Of a stretch of 64,000 nucleotides of DNA, positions 1-9,419 are shown one piece after another. Origin of the DNA: Cellulomonas xylanilytica (GTDB lineage: Bacteria; Actinomycetota; Actinomycetes; Actinomycetales; Cellulomonadaceae). The number at the start of each line of letters is the position of its first letter. Position 1 is the stretch's first letter. Both the position numbers and the translations under genes were made by a program. The notes beneath the pieces are model-generated. The model did not search any database. It had not been told where the DNA came from and saw nothing but the letters and a program-made list of their open reading frames with translations. The DNA lies in the NCBI RefSeq assembly GCF_007989805.1, contig NZ_BJUB01000011.1, positions 62,001-126,000 of the forward strand, read 5' to 3'.

Positions 1-1
1 G

Positions 2-862
2 CCGTTCTCCGTCGGCGTCGTCGGCTTCTGGTACAACAAGGCGCTCTTCGAGCAGGCCGGCATCACCGAGCCCCCCACCACGTGGGACGAGTTCAACGAG
101 GACGTCGACAAGCTCAAGGCTGCGGGCATCGAGCCCGTCTCCGTCGGCGCCGGTGACAAGTGGCCGGCCGCGCACTACTGGTACTACTTCGCGCTGCGCG
201 AGTGCTCGCAGGACGTCCTGACGGACGCCGTGCAGACGCTCGACTTCTCCGACGCGTGCTTCGTCAAGGCCGGCGAGGACCTCGAGGCCCTCATCGGTAC
301 CGAGCCGTTCAACGCGGGCTTCCTGTCGACCAAGGCCCAGGAGGGTGCGACCAGCGCTTCGGGCCTCCTGGCCACGGGCAAGGTCGCGATGGAGATGCAG
401 GGCCACTGGGAGCCCGGCGTCATGCAGGGCCTCACCGAGGACGGCAAGGGCCTCGGCGAGAACACCGGCTGGTTCCCCTTCCCGGCCGTCGACGGCGGCG
501 AGGGCGACCCCGAGGCCGCGCTCGGTGGCGGTGACGCGTGGGCCGTCTCGCAGGAGGCGCCCGACGCCGCGGTGGACTTCGCGGTCTACCTGCTCTCGGA
601 CGAGGTCCAGAAGGGCTTCGCGGAGCTCGACATGGGTCTGCCGACCAACTCGACGGCCTCGCAGTACGTGTCGGACCCGGCCCTGGCCGAGCTCCTCAAG
701 GTCCGTGACGCGGCCCCGTACGTCCAGCTCTACTTCGACACGGCGTTCGGTGCCTCCGTCGGTGGGGCCATGAACGACGAGATCGCCCTGGCCTTCGCCG
801 GCCAGGCCACCCCGCAGGACATCGTCGACGCCACGCAGGCGGCGGCTGACGCGGAGAAGTGA
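2..862 (+). CDS. Sugar ABC transporter substrate-binding protein (5' truncated by window edge)
   Basis: Family 1 extracellular solute-binding protein that captures an oligosaccharide outside the cell for the permeases encoded just downstream. The reading frame is open from base 2, so the signal peptide and about the first third lie outside the window. The visible part carries the typical aromatic stretches ([35 protein letters not shown]). It is clearly paralogous to the binding protein at 5331-6620, with the same blocks in the same order. The stop overlaps the GTG of the next permease by 4 nt (GTGA), so translation is probably coupled. The sugar cannot be read from sequence; the linked GH3 enzyme suggests a beta-glucoside or beta-xyloside. 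Confidence 0.9.
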   Translation, partial: PFSVGVVGFWYNKALFEQAGITEPPTTWDEFNEDVDKLKAAGIEPVSVGAGDKWPAAHYWYYFALRECSQDVLTDAVQTLDFSDACFVKAGEDLEALIGTEPFNAGFLSTKAQEGATSASGLLATGKVAMEMQGHWEPGVMQGLTEDGKGLGENTGWFPFPAVDGGEGDPEAALGGGDAWAVSQEAPDAAVDFAVYLLSDEVQKGFAELDMGLPTNSTASQYVSDPALAELLKVRDAAPYVQLYFDTAFGASVGGAMNDEIALAFAGQATPQDIVDATQAAADAEK

Positions 863-1905
863 CCGACGTGGCAGACGAGACGACCGCCCGCGTGGGCGTC
901 ACCGCCTCGCCTGCGACGTCCTCCCCGCAGGCCCAGGTCGCCGGTCGCGCTTCGGCGCGGCCGGCGGCCCCGGCCCCGGGCGGACGCCGTGGGACGGGGT
1001 CGGCTCTCCGCAAGCGCCTGGAGATCGCCTTCTTCGTGGCACCCGCCCTGCTGCTGTTCCTGTTCTTCGTGGTGGTGCCGATCGTCCGAGCGGTCCAGCT
1101 CTCGGCCTACCGCTGGAAGGGCTACGGCCCGCTGGTCGACTTCGTCGGCCTGAAGAACTACGTGAGCGTGCTGAACAACGACGTGTTCATCGGTGCGCTC
1201 CAGCACAACCTGATCATCGTGGTGGCCTCGATCGCCATCCAGCTCCCGCTCGGCCTGGCCATCGCGCTGCTGCTCAACCGCAAGATGTGGGGCCAGGGAG
1301 TCCTGCGCACGATCATCTTCGTGCCGTACGTGCTGGCCGAGGTCATCGCCGGTGTCGTGTGGTACCAGCTGCTCCAGCCCAAGTACGGCGTGATCGACGC
1401 GATGCTCGCCGCGGTCGGCATCAAGGGCCCCGCGCAGGGGTTCCTCGGCACCCCCGAGTACGCGCTGTGGACGGTCATCGTCGTCCTGACCTGGAAGTAC
1501 CTCGGTCTCGCGGTGATCCTGTTCCTCGCCGGCCTGCAGAGCGTCCCCGAGGAGCTCTACGAGGCCTCGCAGATCGACGGCGCCAGCTGGTGGCAGACGC
1601 AGCGCAAGATCACCATCCCGCTGCTCGGCCCGACCATCCGCACGTGGGCGTTCCTGTCGATGATCGGCTCGCTGCAGCTCTTCGACATGGTGTGGATCCT
1701 CACCGGCGGCGGCCCCGCCAACGCGACCACGACCATGGCCACGTTCCTCATCAACGAGGGCACCAAGCGGCAGAACTACGGGATCGCCGGGGCGGCCTCC
1801 GTGATCCTCTTCGTCGTCGCCCTCGTCCTGGCCCTCCTGTACCAGCGCTTCATCCTGCGCCGGGACATCCAGGACCCCGCTTCCCGGAAGAAGGTCAAGG
1901 CATGA
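859..1905 (+). CDS. Sugar ABC transporter permease, MalF type
   Basis: Inner-membrane subunit of a carbohydrate ABC importer (binding-protein-dependent permease, MalF/UgpA class), 348 aa. An Ala/Pro-rich cytoplasmic N-terminus of about 55 residues precedes six predicted membrane segments. The EAA loop that contacts the ATPase is visible as EELYEASQIDGASWWQTQRK, followed by ITIPLLGPT. The GTG start overlaps the upstream stop; a second GTG at 868 is also possible. Its 3' end overlaps the next permease by 4 nt (ATGA). No ATPase gene is in the cluster, so a shared MsiK-like ATPase is likely, as is usual for actinobacterial CUT1 importers. Confidence 0.93.
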   Translation: MTDVADETTARVGVTASPATSSPQAQVAGRASARPAAPAPGGRRGTGSALRKRLEIAFFVAPALLLFLFFVVVPIVRAVQLSAYRWKGYGPLVDFVGLKNYVSVLNNDVFIGALQHNLIIVVASIAIQLPLGLAIALLLNRKMWGQGVLRTIIFVPYVLAEVIAGVVWYQLLQPKYGVIDAMLAAVGIKGPAQGFLGTPEYALWTVIVVLTWKYLGLAVILFLAGLQSVPEELYEASQIDGASWWQTQRKITIPLLGPTIRTWAFLSMIGSLQLFDMVWILTGGGPANATTTMATFLINEGTKRQNYGIAGAASVILFVVALVLALLYQRFILRRDIQDPASRKKVKA

Positions 1906-2789
1906 GCGCCGACACCCTGACCCGGACGTCGCCGACGTCGCCCTCCACGCACGGCGCCCGTCGCAAGACCGGCAAGTACACGGGCGGCAACCCGCTCGTG
2001 TACGCGCTGGCGCTCGTCGTCGTCGCCCTCACCATCGGCCCCGTGCTGTACGGGGTGCTCGGCGGCTTCCGCACCAACGCCCAGCTGGCGGAGTCGCCAG
2101 CGGGGATGCCGGACCCCTGGGTGTTCTTCAACTACTCCGGCGTCCTGACCAACCCGGACTTCTGGAAGTACGCGTTCAACTCGACCGTGATCGCGCTGCT
2201 CACCACCGCTCTCGTGGTGGTCTTCGGGATCATGGCCGCGTACCCGCTGGCCCGCTACAAGTTCAAGGGCCGCGAGCAGGTCTTCATGATCTTCGTCCTG
2301 GGACTGCTGTTCCCGGCGACCGTGGCGATCATCCCGCTGTTCATCCTCATCACGGACCTGAACCTGGGGAACACCTGGTGGGGCGTGGCGCTGCCGCAGG
2401 CGGCGTTCGCGCTGCCGGTGACCGTCGTCATCCTGCGGCCGTTCCTGCAGGCGCTGCCCGACGAGCTCGAGGAGGCGGCGCTGCTCGACGGCGCCTCCCG
2501 CATCGGCTTCTTCTGGCGGATCCTGCTGCCCCTGTCGGGGCCGGGCATGGTGACGGTGGGCGTGCTCGCGTTCGTCGGCTCGTGGAACGCGTACCTGCTG
2601 CCGCTGCTCCTGCTGCAGAGCGACATGAAGACGCTGCCCCTGGGCGTCGCCGACTTCTCCTCGGAGTACTCCTCCGACACCGCGGGCGTCTTCGCCTTCA
2701 CGACGCTGGCCATGATCCCGGCGCTCGTGTTCTTCCTCGCCATGCAGAAGCGGATCGTCAACGGCCTCCAGGGCGCGGTCAAGGGCTGA
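1902..2789 (+). CDS. Sugar ABC transporter permease, MalG type
   Basis: Second membrane subunit of the importer (MalG/UgpE class), 295 aa. The start is the ATG that overlaps the stop of the MalF-type gene; the open frame continues upstream but only as an overlap with that gene. Six hydrophobic segments are visible, and the EAA loop reads LEEAALLDGASRIGFFWRIL, followed by LPLSGP. With its partner it forms the channel for the sugar delivered by the upstream binding protein. It ends 45 nt before the preferred start of the GH3 gene, so all four genes are probably one transcript. Confidence 0.93.
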   Translation: MSADTLTRTSPTSPSTHGARRKTGKYTGGNPLVYALALVVVALTIGPVLYGVLGGFRTNAQLAESPAGMPDPWVFFNYSGVLTNPDFWKYAFNSTVIALLTTALVVVFGIMAAYPLARYKFKGREQVFMIFVLGLLFPATVAIIPLFILITDLNLGNTWWGVALPQAAFALPVTVVILRPFLQALPDELEEAALLDGASRIGFFWRILLPLSGPGMVTVGVLAFVGSWNAYLLPLLLLQSDMKTLPLGVADFSSEYSSDTAGVFAFTTLAMIPALVFFLAMQKRIVNGLQGAVKG

Positions 2790-2834
2790 TCCGTGAGCAT
2801 CATCCAGAACGTCACCACCGAAGGAGACAGATCC

Positions 2835-5120
2835 GTGACGGATCTTCAGACCCGGGCCGTGCCCGCGACGGTCGACCGTGCGAGCGAGCTGCTCGCCCGG
2901 ATGACGCTCGAGGAGAAGCTGGCGCAGATCGTCGGGTTCTGGGAGAAGGGCGACGGCGAGGTCGTCGCCCCGCTCCAGGGCGAGTTCACCCGTGAGCAGA
3001 CCCTCGACGAGTCCACGCGCAACGGTCTCGGCCACCTGACCCGTGTCTACGGCACCCGTCCGGTCGACGCGGTCGAGCGTGCGCGGTGGCTCTGGGACAT
3101 GCAGCGCCGGCTGGTGCGCGAGACGCGGCTGGGCATCCCCGCCCTCGTGCACGAGGAGTGCCTGACGGGGCTGTCGGCGTGGCGGGCGGCGACGTTCCCG
3201 ACGCCGCTGGCCTGGGGCGCCTCGTTCGACCCCGAGCTGGTCGAGGAGATGGGCGAGGCCATCGGTGGCTCGATGCGCACGCTCGGCATCCACCAGGGCC
3301 TCTCACCCGTGCTGGACGTCATCCGCGACCCGCGGTGGGGCCGGGTGGACGAGTGCATCTCCGAGGACCCGTACGTCGTGGGCACGCTCGGCACGTCGTA
3401 CGTCCGCGGCCTGCAGTCGACGGGAGTGCACGCGACGCTCAAGCACTTCGTCGGCTACTCCGGCTCGCAGTCGGGGCGCAACTTCGCACCCGTGCACGCC
3501 GGTCGGCGCGAGGTCGAGGACGTCCTGCTGGTGCCGTTCGAGATGGCGCTGCTCGACGGCGGGGCGCGCTCGGTCATGAGCTCGTACAACGAGATCGACG
3601 GCGTCCCCGTGGCGGCGGACCCGAGCCTGCTCACCGGCGTGCTCCGGGACCGCTGGGGCTTCGACGGCCCGGTGGTCGCGGACTACTTCGGGGTGGCGTT
3701 CCTGCAGCTCCTGCACGGGGTCGCCGGCGACCTGGGAGAGGCGGCGGGCCTGGCGCTCGCGGCGGGCGTCGACATCGAGCTCCCGACGGGTGACGCGTAC
3801 CTGACCCCGCTGGCCGAGGCGGTCCGGGCCGGGCGCGTCGACGAGGCGCTGGTCGACCGCGCGGTCCTGCGCGCGCTGCGCCAGAAGGAGGAGCTCGGCC
3901 TGCTCGACGCGACGTTCGACGACGAGCCGCCCACGCACGTCGACCTCGACAGCCCCGAGCACCGCCGGATCGCCGCCCGCCTGGCGGAGGAGTCGGTCGT
4001 GCTGCTGTCGAACGACGGGACGCTCCCGCTGGGCGGACCCTCGCGGGTCGCGGTCATCGGCCCGAACGCGGACCGGGCCGAGGCGCTGTTCGGGTGCTAC
4101 TCGTTCCTCAACCACGTCCTCGCGCACCACCCCGAGGTCGAGGTCGGGTTCGAGAGCCCGACGGTCCGCGCGGCGCTCGCCGCCGAGCTGCCCGGTGCCG
4201 ACATCGTCGCCGCGCTCGGCTGCGCGGTCGATGACGACGACCGGTCCGGGTTCGACGAGGCCGTGCAGGCGGCGGCGTCCGCCGAGGTGGCCGTGCTGGT
4301 CGTGGGCGACCACGCCGGGCTGTTCGGCCGGGGGACCGTGGGGGAAGGCTGCGACCGCGACGACCTGGAGCTCCCGGGCGTCCAGCGCGAGCTGGTCGAG
4401 GCCGTCCTGGCCACGGGCACCCCTGTCGTCCTGGTCCTGCTCACCGGCCGGCCGTACGCCGTCGACTGGGCGCTCGCGCGGTGCGCGGCCGTCGTCCAGG
4501 CGTTCTTCCCGGGCGAGGAGGGCGGCACCGCCGTCGCGGGCGTGCTCTCCGGCCGGGTCAACCCGTCGGGGCACCTGCCCGTGAGCCTGCCGCGCTCCGC
4601 CGGCGCGCAGCCGTTCACGTACCTGCACCCGCAGCTGGGCGGGAACGGGGACGTCACCAACCTGCGGAGCACGCCGGCGCTCCCGTTCGGGCACGGGCTG
4701 TCGTACACGACGTTCGTGCACAGCGACCTCGAGGTGGATGCGCAGGTGCCCACCGACGGGCACATCGGGGCGAGCGTCCGCGTCACCAACACGGGGGACC
4801 GGCCCGGGGCCGACGTCGTGCAGCTGTACGCGCGCGACGTCGTCGGCTCGGTGACCCGCCCGGTGGCGCAGCTCGTCGGGTACCGGCGCGTCCACCTCGA
4901 GGCCGGCGAGTCAGCCGTCGTGACCTTCTCGGTCCCGACGACCCGGCTCGCGTTCTCCGACCGCGACCTCGTGCGCGTGGTCGAGCCCGGCGACGTCGAG
5001 CTCTGGGTGGGCCCGTCGTGCGCCGAGCGTGACACCGAGGCGCGCCTGACGCTCACGGGTGCCGTCCACCCGGTGGGCGTCGACAGCCCGCGCTGGACTG
5101 CCGTCTCGGTCTCCGCCTGA
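2835..5120 (+). CDS. Glycoside hydrolase family 3 (beta-glucosidase or beta-xylosidase)
   Basis: Intracellular exo-acting GH3 enzyme, 761 aa with no signal peptide, releasing terminal beta-linked sugars from imported oligosaccharides. Domain order is GH3 N-terminal barrel (about 20-310), GH3 C-terminal domain (about 375-590) and a fibronectin-III-like tail (about 640-720). Substrate-binding KHFVGYS is present, and the nucleophile is the Asp near residue 283 in GPVVADYFGV. I chose GTG 2835 because AAGGAGA lies 8 nt upstream; a GTG at 2793 is in frame but has no such site. Position after the permeases indicates that the operon imports and then hydrolyses its sugar. Glucoside versus xyloside specificity is not decidable here. 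Confidence 0.9.
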   Translation: MTDLQTRAVPATVDRASELLARMTLEEKLAQIVGFWEKGDGEVVAPLQGEFTREQTLDESTRNGLGHLTRVYGTRPVDAVERARWLWDMQRRLVRETRLGIPALVHEECLTGLSAWRAATFPTPLAWGASFDPELVEEMGEAIGGSMRTLGIHQGLSPVLDVIRDPRWGRVDECISEDPYVVGTLGTSYVRGLQSTGVHATLKHFVGYSGSQSGRNFAPVHAGRREVEDVLLVPFEMALLDGGARSVMSSYNEIDGVPVAADPSLLTGVLRDRWGFDGPVVADYFGVAFLQLLHGVAGDLGEAAGLALAAGVDIELPTGDAYLTPLAEAVRAGRVDEALVDRAVLRALRQKEELGLLDATFDDEPPTHVDLDSPEHRRIAARLAEESVVLLSNDGTLPLGGPSRVAVIGPNADRAEALFGCYSFLNHVLAHHPEVEVGFESPTVRAALAAELPGADIVAALGCAVDDDDRSGFDEAVQAAASAEVAVLVVGDHAGLFGRGTVGEGCDRDDLELPGVQRELVEAVLATGTPVVLVLLTGRPYAVDWALARCAAVVQAFFPGEEGGTAVAGVLSGRVNPSGHLPVSLPRSAGAQPFTYLHPQLGGNGDVTNLRSTPALPFGHGLSYTTFVHSDLEVDAQVPTDGHIGASVRVTNTGDRPGADVVQLYARDVVGSVTRPVAQLVGYRRVHLEAGESAVVTFSVPTTRLAFSDRDLVRVVEPGDVELWVGPSCAERDTEARLTLTGAVHPVGVDSPRWTAVSVSA

Positions 5121-5121
5121 C

Positions 5122-5169
5122 CGCAGCGAGGCCGTCGTCGCACACCATCGCGACGGCGGCCTCGCTGCG
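5122..5169 (+). terminator. Rho-independent-type hairpin after the GH3 gene
   Basis: A 20-bp stem (5122-5141 with 5150-5169, one G-U pair) and 8-nt loop begin one base after the GH3 stop. There is no clear T-run, as is common in high-GC genomes. It separates the transporter-GH3 unit from the next binding-protein gene. Confidence 0.75.
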
Positions 5170-5225
5170 TGCCCGTACCTGCTCGGCCCTGCGATCGGCC
5201 GAACGGGCGATGTGTCTTGGATCGC

Positions 5226-5251
5226 TCGATAACGATGTCGATAACGATGTC
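5226..5251 (+). promoter_or_regulatory. Tandem operator-like repeat upstream of second binding protein
   Basis: The 12-mer CGATAACGATGT occurs twice back to back (5227-5238 and 5239-5250), 80 nt upstream of the start of the next binding protein. The ATAACGAT core resembles half-sites bound by LacI-family sugar regulators, and the AT-richer sequence stands out from its surroundings. No LacI-type gene is in the window, so the binding protein is unknown. The rest of 5170-5330 holds only a ribosome-binding stretch (GAGAGG) near 5316. Confidence 0.5.
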
Positions 5252-5330
5252 AGAACCGCAGCACCGCCGCGTCGGTTCGCAGAGCCAGCGCTGTCCCACC
5301 ACGTCAACGACGACCTGAGAGGACCACGAC

Positions 5331-6620
5331 ATGAGAATCGCCCGCACGGGGAGGTCGCTCGCCGCGACCGTCGCCGCGACCGCGCTGCTCGCCGCCTGCG
5401 GAGGCGCCGGGGGCGACTCCGGGACCTCCGACGGGGACCCGGTCACCCTGACGTGGTGGCACAACGGCATCGACGAGCCCCTCAACACCTACTTCGAGAA
5501 GGTCGCCCTGGGCTTCGAGGCCGACCACCCGAACGTCACCATCGAGAACGTGCCCGTGCAGAACGAGGAGCTCAAGGCCAGGCTCGCCGACGCCCTGACG
5601 ACGGGGGAGTTCCCGGACGTCTTCCAGCAGTGGGGCGGCGGTCAGATGGGTGAGCAGGTCGCGGCGGGCGCGCTGCTCGACCTGACCGACGACGTGACGT
5701 CGGAGCTCGAGCTGATCGGTGGGTCGGCCGCCGGCTGGCAGCTGGAGGGCCGGACGTACGGGCTGCCGTTCAGCATGGGTGTCGAGGGGTTCTGGTACAA
5801 CCGTGCGCTGTTCGAGCAGGCCGGCATCACCGACCCGCCGATCATCCAGGAGGACCTCGACGCCGCGGTGGTCAAGCTCCGGGCCGCCGGCATCGTGCCC
5901 ATCGCCGTGGGGGCGGGGGACAAGTGGCCCGCGGCGCATTACTGGTACAACTACGCGCTGCGCGCCTGCCCCCCGGACACGATGGCCGCAGCCGGTGCGT
6001 CGCAGGACTTCAGCGACCCGTGCTTCGTCAAGGCGGGCACCGACCTGGAGGCCTTCCTCGCCACGGCGCCCTTCCAGGACGGCTTCCTCGAGGCGCCCGC
6101 GCAGCAGGGCGACACCAGCTCCGCGGCCCTGCTGGCCAACGGCGGTGCCGCGATGGAGCTCATGGGCCACTGGAACCCGGGAGTCATGTCCGGGCTGGCC
6201 GCGAACGGCGTCGGGCTGGGTGACGACCTCGGCTGGTTCCCGTTCCCGATGACGGCGGGCGGGCAGGGCAACGCCAACTCCGCGCTCGGCGGCGGGGACG
6301 GCTTCTCCTGCTCGGCGGACGCGCCGCCGGAGTGTGTGGACTTCCTGCGGTACCTGCTCAGCGTCGAGGTCCAGACCCGGTACGCGGAGACCGGGGCCGG
6401 GCTGCCCGTCACCATGGGCTCCGAGGCGGCGGTCAGTGACCCGAACATGTCGACGCTGCTCACCTTCCGCAACAACGCGCGGTACGTCCAGCTCTGGTTG
6501 GACATCGCGTACGGGAGCACCGTCGGCGGCGCGCTGAACGACGCCGTCGCGGCGCAGTTCGCGGGCACCGGCTCCGCCCGGGACGTCGTCGACGCGATGA
6601 ACGCCGCCGGCGGCAGCTGA
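5331..6620 (+). CDS. Sugar ABC transporter substrate-binding lipoprotein (second copy)
   Basis: Family 1 solute-binding protein, 429 aa. A lipoprotein signal with lipobox LLAAC puts the modified Cys at residue 23, so the protein is tethered outside the membrane. It matches the truncated protein at the window start block by block ([30 protein letters not shown]). It has no permease genes of its own and probably delivers a related sugar to the permeases at 859-2789. Unlike its paralog it has a Cys pair within [15 protein letters not shown], a possible disulfide. It lies behind its own operator-like repeat and after a terminator, so separate control is likely. Confidence 0.92.
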   Translation: MRIARTGRSLAATVAATALLAACGGAGGDSGTSDGDPVTLTWWHNGIDEPLNTYFEKVALGFEADHPNVTIENVPVQNEELKARLADALTTGEFPDVFQQWGGGQMGEQVAAGALLDLTDDVTSELELIGGSAAGWQLEGRTYGLPFSMGVEGFWYNRALFEQAGITDPPIIQEDLDAAVVKLRAAGIVPIAVGAGDKWPAAHYWYNYALRACPPDTMAAAGASQDFSDPCFVKAGTDLEAFLATAPFQDGFLEAPAQQGDTSSAALLANGGAAMELMGHWNPGVMSGLAANGVGLGDDLGWFPFPMTAGGQGNANSALGGGDGFSCSADAPPECVDFLRYLLSVEVQTRYAETGAGLPVTMGSEAAVSDPNMSTLLTFRNNARYVQLWLDIAYGSTVGGALNDAVAAQFAGTGSARDVVDAMNAAGGS

Positions 6621-6628
6621 CGTCGACC

Positions 6629-6656
6629 GTCCCCGTCGGCTCCGGCCGACGGGGAC
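6629..6656 (+). terminator. Hairpin terminator after second binding protein
   Basis: Perfect 12-bp GC-rich stem (6629-6640 with 6645-6656) and a TCCG loop, 8 nt after the stop codon. It isolates the sugar locus from ilvD. Confidence 0.75.
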
Positions 6657-6712
6657 GTCCGCAGGGTGACCCTCCCGCGGCCCGGCGCGAGCGCAGTCCT
6701 ACACTCGCGAGC

Positions 6713-8455
6713 ATGACCGTGACGTCCGACAACGCCCCCCGCAGCACGGCCGGCTCCGCCGGCGACGCAGTCGACATCAAGCCCCGCTCGCGCACCGTCA
6801 CCGACGGCCTCGAGGCGACGGCCTCGCGCGGCATGCTCCGCGCGGTGGGACTCGGTGACGACGACTTCGCGAAGCCCCAGATCGGCGTCGCCAGCTCCTG
6901 GAACGAGATCACGCCCTGCAACCTGTCGCTCCAGCGGCTGGCGCAGGCGGCCAAGGCGGGCGTGCACGCGGCGGGCGGGTACCCGCTCGAGTTCGGCACC
7001 ATCTCGGTGTCCGACGGCATCTCGATGGGCCACGAGGGCATGCACTTCTCCCTGGTGAGCCGCGACATCATCGCGGACTCCGTGGAGACCGTCATGCAGG
7101 CCGAGCGTCTCGACGGCTCGGTGCTGCTGGCGGGCTGCGACAAGTCCCTGCCGGGCATGCTCATGGCCGCGGCGCGCCTCGACCTGGCCAGCGTGTTCCT
7201 CTACGCGGGCTCCATCGCGCCGGGCTGGGTCAAGCTCGAGGACGGCACCGAGAAGGACGTCACGATCATCGACGCGTTCGAGGCCGTGGGCGCGTGCGCG
7301 CGCGGGCTCATGAGCCGCGAGGACGTCGACCGCATCGAGCGGGCCATCTGTCCCGGCGAGGGCGCCTGCGGCGGCATGTACACCGCCAACACCATGGCGT
7401 CGGTGGCCGAGGCGATCGGCATGTCGATCCCCGGCTCCGCGGCCCCGCCGTCGGCCGACCGCCGCCGCGACGCGTTCGCCAAGAAGTCCGGAGAGGCGGT
7501 CGTCGAGCTGCTCCGCCAGGGCATCACGGCGCGCCAGATCATGACCAAGGAGGCGTTCGAGAACGCCATCGCCGTCGTCATGGCGTTCGGCGGCTCCACC
7601 AACGCCGTCCTGCACCTGCTGGCCATCGCGCACGAGGCCGAGGTCGACCTCACGCTCGCCGACTTCTCCCGCGTGGCCGCCAAGGTCCCGCACCTGGGCG
7701 ACCTCAAGCCGTTCGGCCGCTACGTCATGAACGACGTCGACCGCATCGGCGGCGTGCCCGTGGTGATGAAGGCGCTGCTGGACGCGGGCCTCCTGCACGG
7801 CGACTGCCTGACGGTCACGGGCAAGACCGTCGCGGAGAACCTGGCGGACGTGAACCCGCCGGACCCCGACGGCAAGATCCTGCGTGCGCTGGACAACCCG
7901 ATCCACAAGACGGGTGGCATCACGATCCTGCACGGCTCGCTCGCGCCCGAGGGTGCCGTGGTCAAGTCGGCCGGCTTCGACTCCGACGTGTTCGAGGGGA
8001 CGGCCCGCGTGTTCGAGCGGGAGCGCGCCGCGATGGACGCGCTCGAGGACGGCACGATCGTCGCCGGCGACGTCGTCGTCATCCGCTACGAGGGCCCCAA
8101 GGGCGGCCCGGGCATGCGCGAGATGCTCGCCATCACGGGCGCGATCAAGGGCGCCGGCCTGGGCAAGGATGTCCTGCTGCTCACCGACGGCCGCTTCTCG
8201 GGAGGCACCACCGGCCTGTGCGTCGGGCACGTGGCACCCGAGGCCGTCGACGGCGGACCCATCGCGTTCATCAAGGACGGCGACCGGATCCAGCTCGACG
8301 TGGCCAACGGCACGCTCGACGTGCTGGTCAGCGCCGAGGAGCTCGAGTCCCGCAGGGCCGGCTGGGCGCCGCTGCCTCCCACCTACACGCGCGGGGTGCT
8401 GGCCAAGTACGCGAAGCTGGTGCAGTCGGCGTCGAAGGGCGCCGTGCTGATCTGA
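6713..8455 (+). CDS. ilvD: Dihydroxy-acid dehydratase
   Basis: Dehydrates 2,3-dihydroxy-isovalerate and 2,3-dihydroxy-3-methylvalerate to the keto acids that precede valine, leucine and isoleucine. It is 580 aa, full length for the family. The three iron-sulfur cluster cysteines are visible in [17 protein letters not shown] and [14 protein letters not shown]. It is monocistronic, about 10 kb from ilvBNC. The start ATG lies 7 nt after TACACT (6700-6705) with no Shine-Dalgarno sequence, so the mRNA is probably leaderless. No attenuator-like leader was seen, unlike ilvB and cimA. Confidence 0.97.
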   Translation: MTVTSDNAPRSTAGSAGDAVDIKPRSRTVTDGLEATASRGMLRAVGLGDDDFAKPQIGVASSWNEITPCNLSLQRLAQAAKAGVHAAGGYPLEFGTISVSDGISMGHEGMHFSLVSRDIIADSVETVMQAERLDGSVLLAGCDKSLPGMLMAAARLDLASVFLYAGSIAPGWVKLEDGTEKDVTIIDAFEAVGACARGLMSREDVDRIERAICPGEGACGGMYTANTMASVAEAIGMSIPGSAAPPSADRRRDAFAKKSGEAVVELLRQGITARQIMTKEAFENAIAVVMAFGGSTNAVLHLLAIAHEAEVDLTLADFSRVAAKVPHLGDLKPFGRYVMNDVDRIGGVPVVMKALLDAGLLHGDCLTVTGKTVAENLADVNPPDPDGKILRALDNPIHKTGGITILHGSLAPEGAVVKSAGFDSDVFEGTARVFERERAAMDALEDGTIVAGDVVVIRYEGPKGGPGMREMLAITGAIKGAGLGKDVLLLTDGRFSGGTTGLCVGHVAPEAVDGGPIAFIKDGDRIQLDVANGTLDVLVSAEELESRRAGWAPLPPTYTRGVLAKYAKLVQSASKGAVLI

Positions 8456-8463
8456 TCGACGAC

Positions 8464-8496
8464 GAACGGCCCGGTCCTGTGCGGACCGGGCCGTTC
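8464..8496. terminator. Bidirectional terminator between ilvD and the minus-strand importer
   Basis: Perfect 14-bp stem (8464-8477 with 8483-8496) and TGTGC loop between two convergent units. It begins 8 nt after the ilvD stop and ends 14 nt before the minus-strand permease stop, so it can serve both. Confidence 0.8.
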
Positions 8497-8510
8497 GCGC
8501 GTCATCCGGG

Positions 8511-9419
8511 CTACTTGATCGACCCCCGCGTGACTCCGGAGATGACCCAGCGCTGGCTGAAGATGTACACGACCAGCAGCGGAGCCATCGCCATGAGGTA
8601 GGAGGCGAACGCCACGGTGTAGTCGGTGTTGAACTGCCCCTGGAACACGAACTGCGCGAGCGGCAGCGTCCGGGCCCCGGGGTCGGTCAGCACCACGAGC
8701 GGCATGATGAAGTCGTTCCACGCCCACACGCAGGTGAGGATGCCGACCGTCGCGTTCATCGGGGTGAGCAGCGGGAAGATGATCTGCCGGAACACCCGCC
8801 ACGTCGACGCACCGTCGACCCGCGCCGCCTCCTCGAGCTCGATGGGGATGGAGCGGATGTAGGCGGTGTAGATGAAGATGTTCAGCGACAACCCGTAGAT
8901 CGTGTAGAGCAGGATCATCCCCGCCTGGTTGTCGAGCCCGAGGAACGAGGTCTGCTTCACGAGCGGCAGCATGATGATCGGGAACGGGATGAACAGGGCG
9001 GCCAGCAGGTAGAAGAAGACGCCCTTGAAGAACGGTCGGTGGATGTTGCGTGCGATGCCGTACGCGACGACCGAGCTGGTCAGCAGCGTGAGGACGACCG
9101 CCCCGACGGTGATCATCGCCGTGTTCATGAGGGCCTGCGGGAAGCTGGTCCGTTCCCACGCCTCGGCGAAGTTCTCCCAGCGGACGGGGTTGGGCCACTC
9201 GAAGCCGGTGCCGGCGGCGAGCTGGGCGGGGGTCTTGAGGGCGACGACGACCGCCAGGTACAGCGGGATGAGGATCGTCAGCGAGCACACCGCGATCAGC
9301 GCGGTCACCCACCAGTTGATCGAGCGCGAGTCGTCGTCGGCGACGTTCTTGGTGCGTCGGCGCCGGGGCTCGGGAAGGACGGCCTCGGCCTGACCGAGCG
9401 CGGTTCCTGCGGTGGTCAT
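8511..9419 (-). CDS. Sugar ABC transporter permease, MalG type (alpha-galactoside locus)
   Basis: CUT1 importer permease of 302 aa, with six predicted membrane helices after a basic, Arg-rich cytoplasmic N-terminus. The EAA loop is visible as ELEEAARVDGASTWRVFRQI. The start ATG overlaps the stop of the upstream MalF-type gene (ATGA), supporting translational coupling. It is the last gene of the minus-strand unit GH36, binding protein, MalF-type, MalG-type. No ATPase is encoded here. Confidence 0.93.
   Translation of the reverse strand: MTTAGTALGQAEAVLPEPRRRRTKNVADDDSRSINWWVTALIAVCSLTILIPLYLAVVVALKTPAQLAAGTGFEWPNPVRWENFAEAWERTSFPQALMNTAMITVGAVVLTLLTSSVVAYGIARNIHRPFFKGVFFYLLAALFIPFPIIMLPLVKQTSFLGLDNQAGMILLYTIYGLSLNIFIYTAYIRSIPIELEEAARVDGASTWRVFRQIIFPLLTPMNATVGILTCVWAWNDFIMPLVVLTDPGARTLPLAQFVFQGQFNTDYTVAFASYLMAMAPLLVVYIFSQRWVISGVTRGSIK

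Noticed and set aside
2793..2834. Upstream GTG start for GH3
   Set aside because: In frame but without a ribosome-binding site; GTG 2835 has AAGGAGA at proper spacing and gives the usual GH3 N-terminus.
3303..4895. Long minus-strand open frame opposite GH3
   Set aside because: No recognisable domain and low-complexity composition; GH3 on the plus strand is complete.
1..6620. Duplicated binding proteins as evidence of a mobile element
   Set aside because: No transposase, terminal repeats or change in base composition; simple gene duplication within a sugar locus is sufficient.
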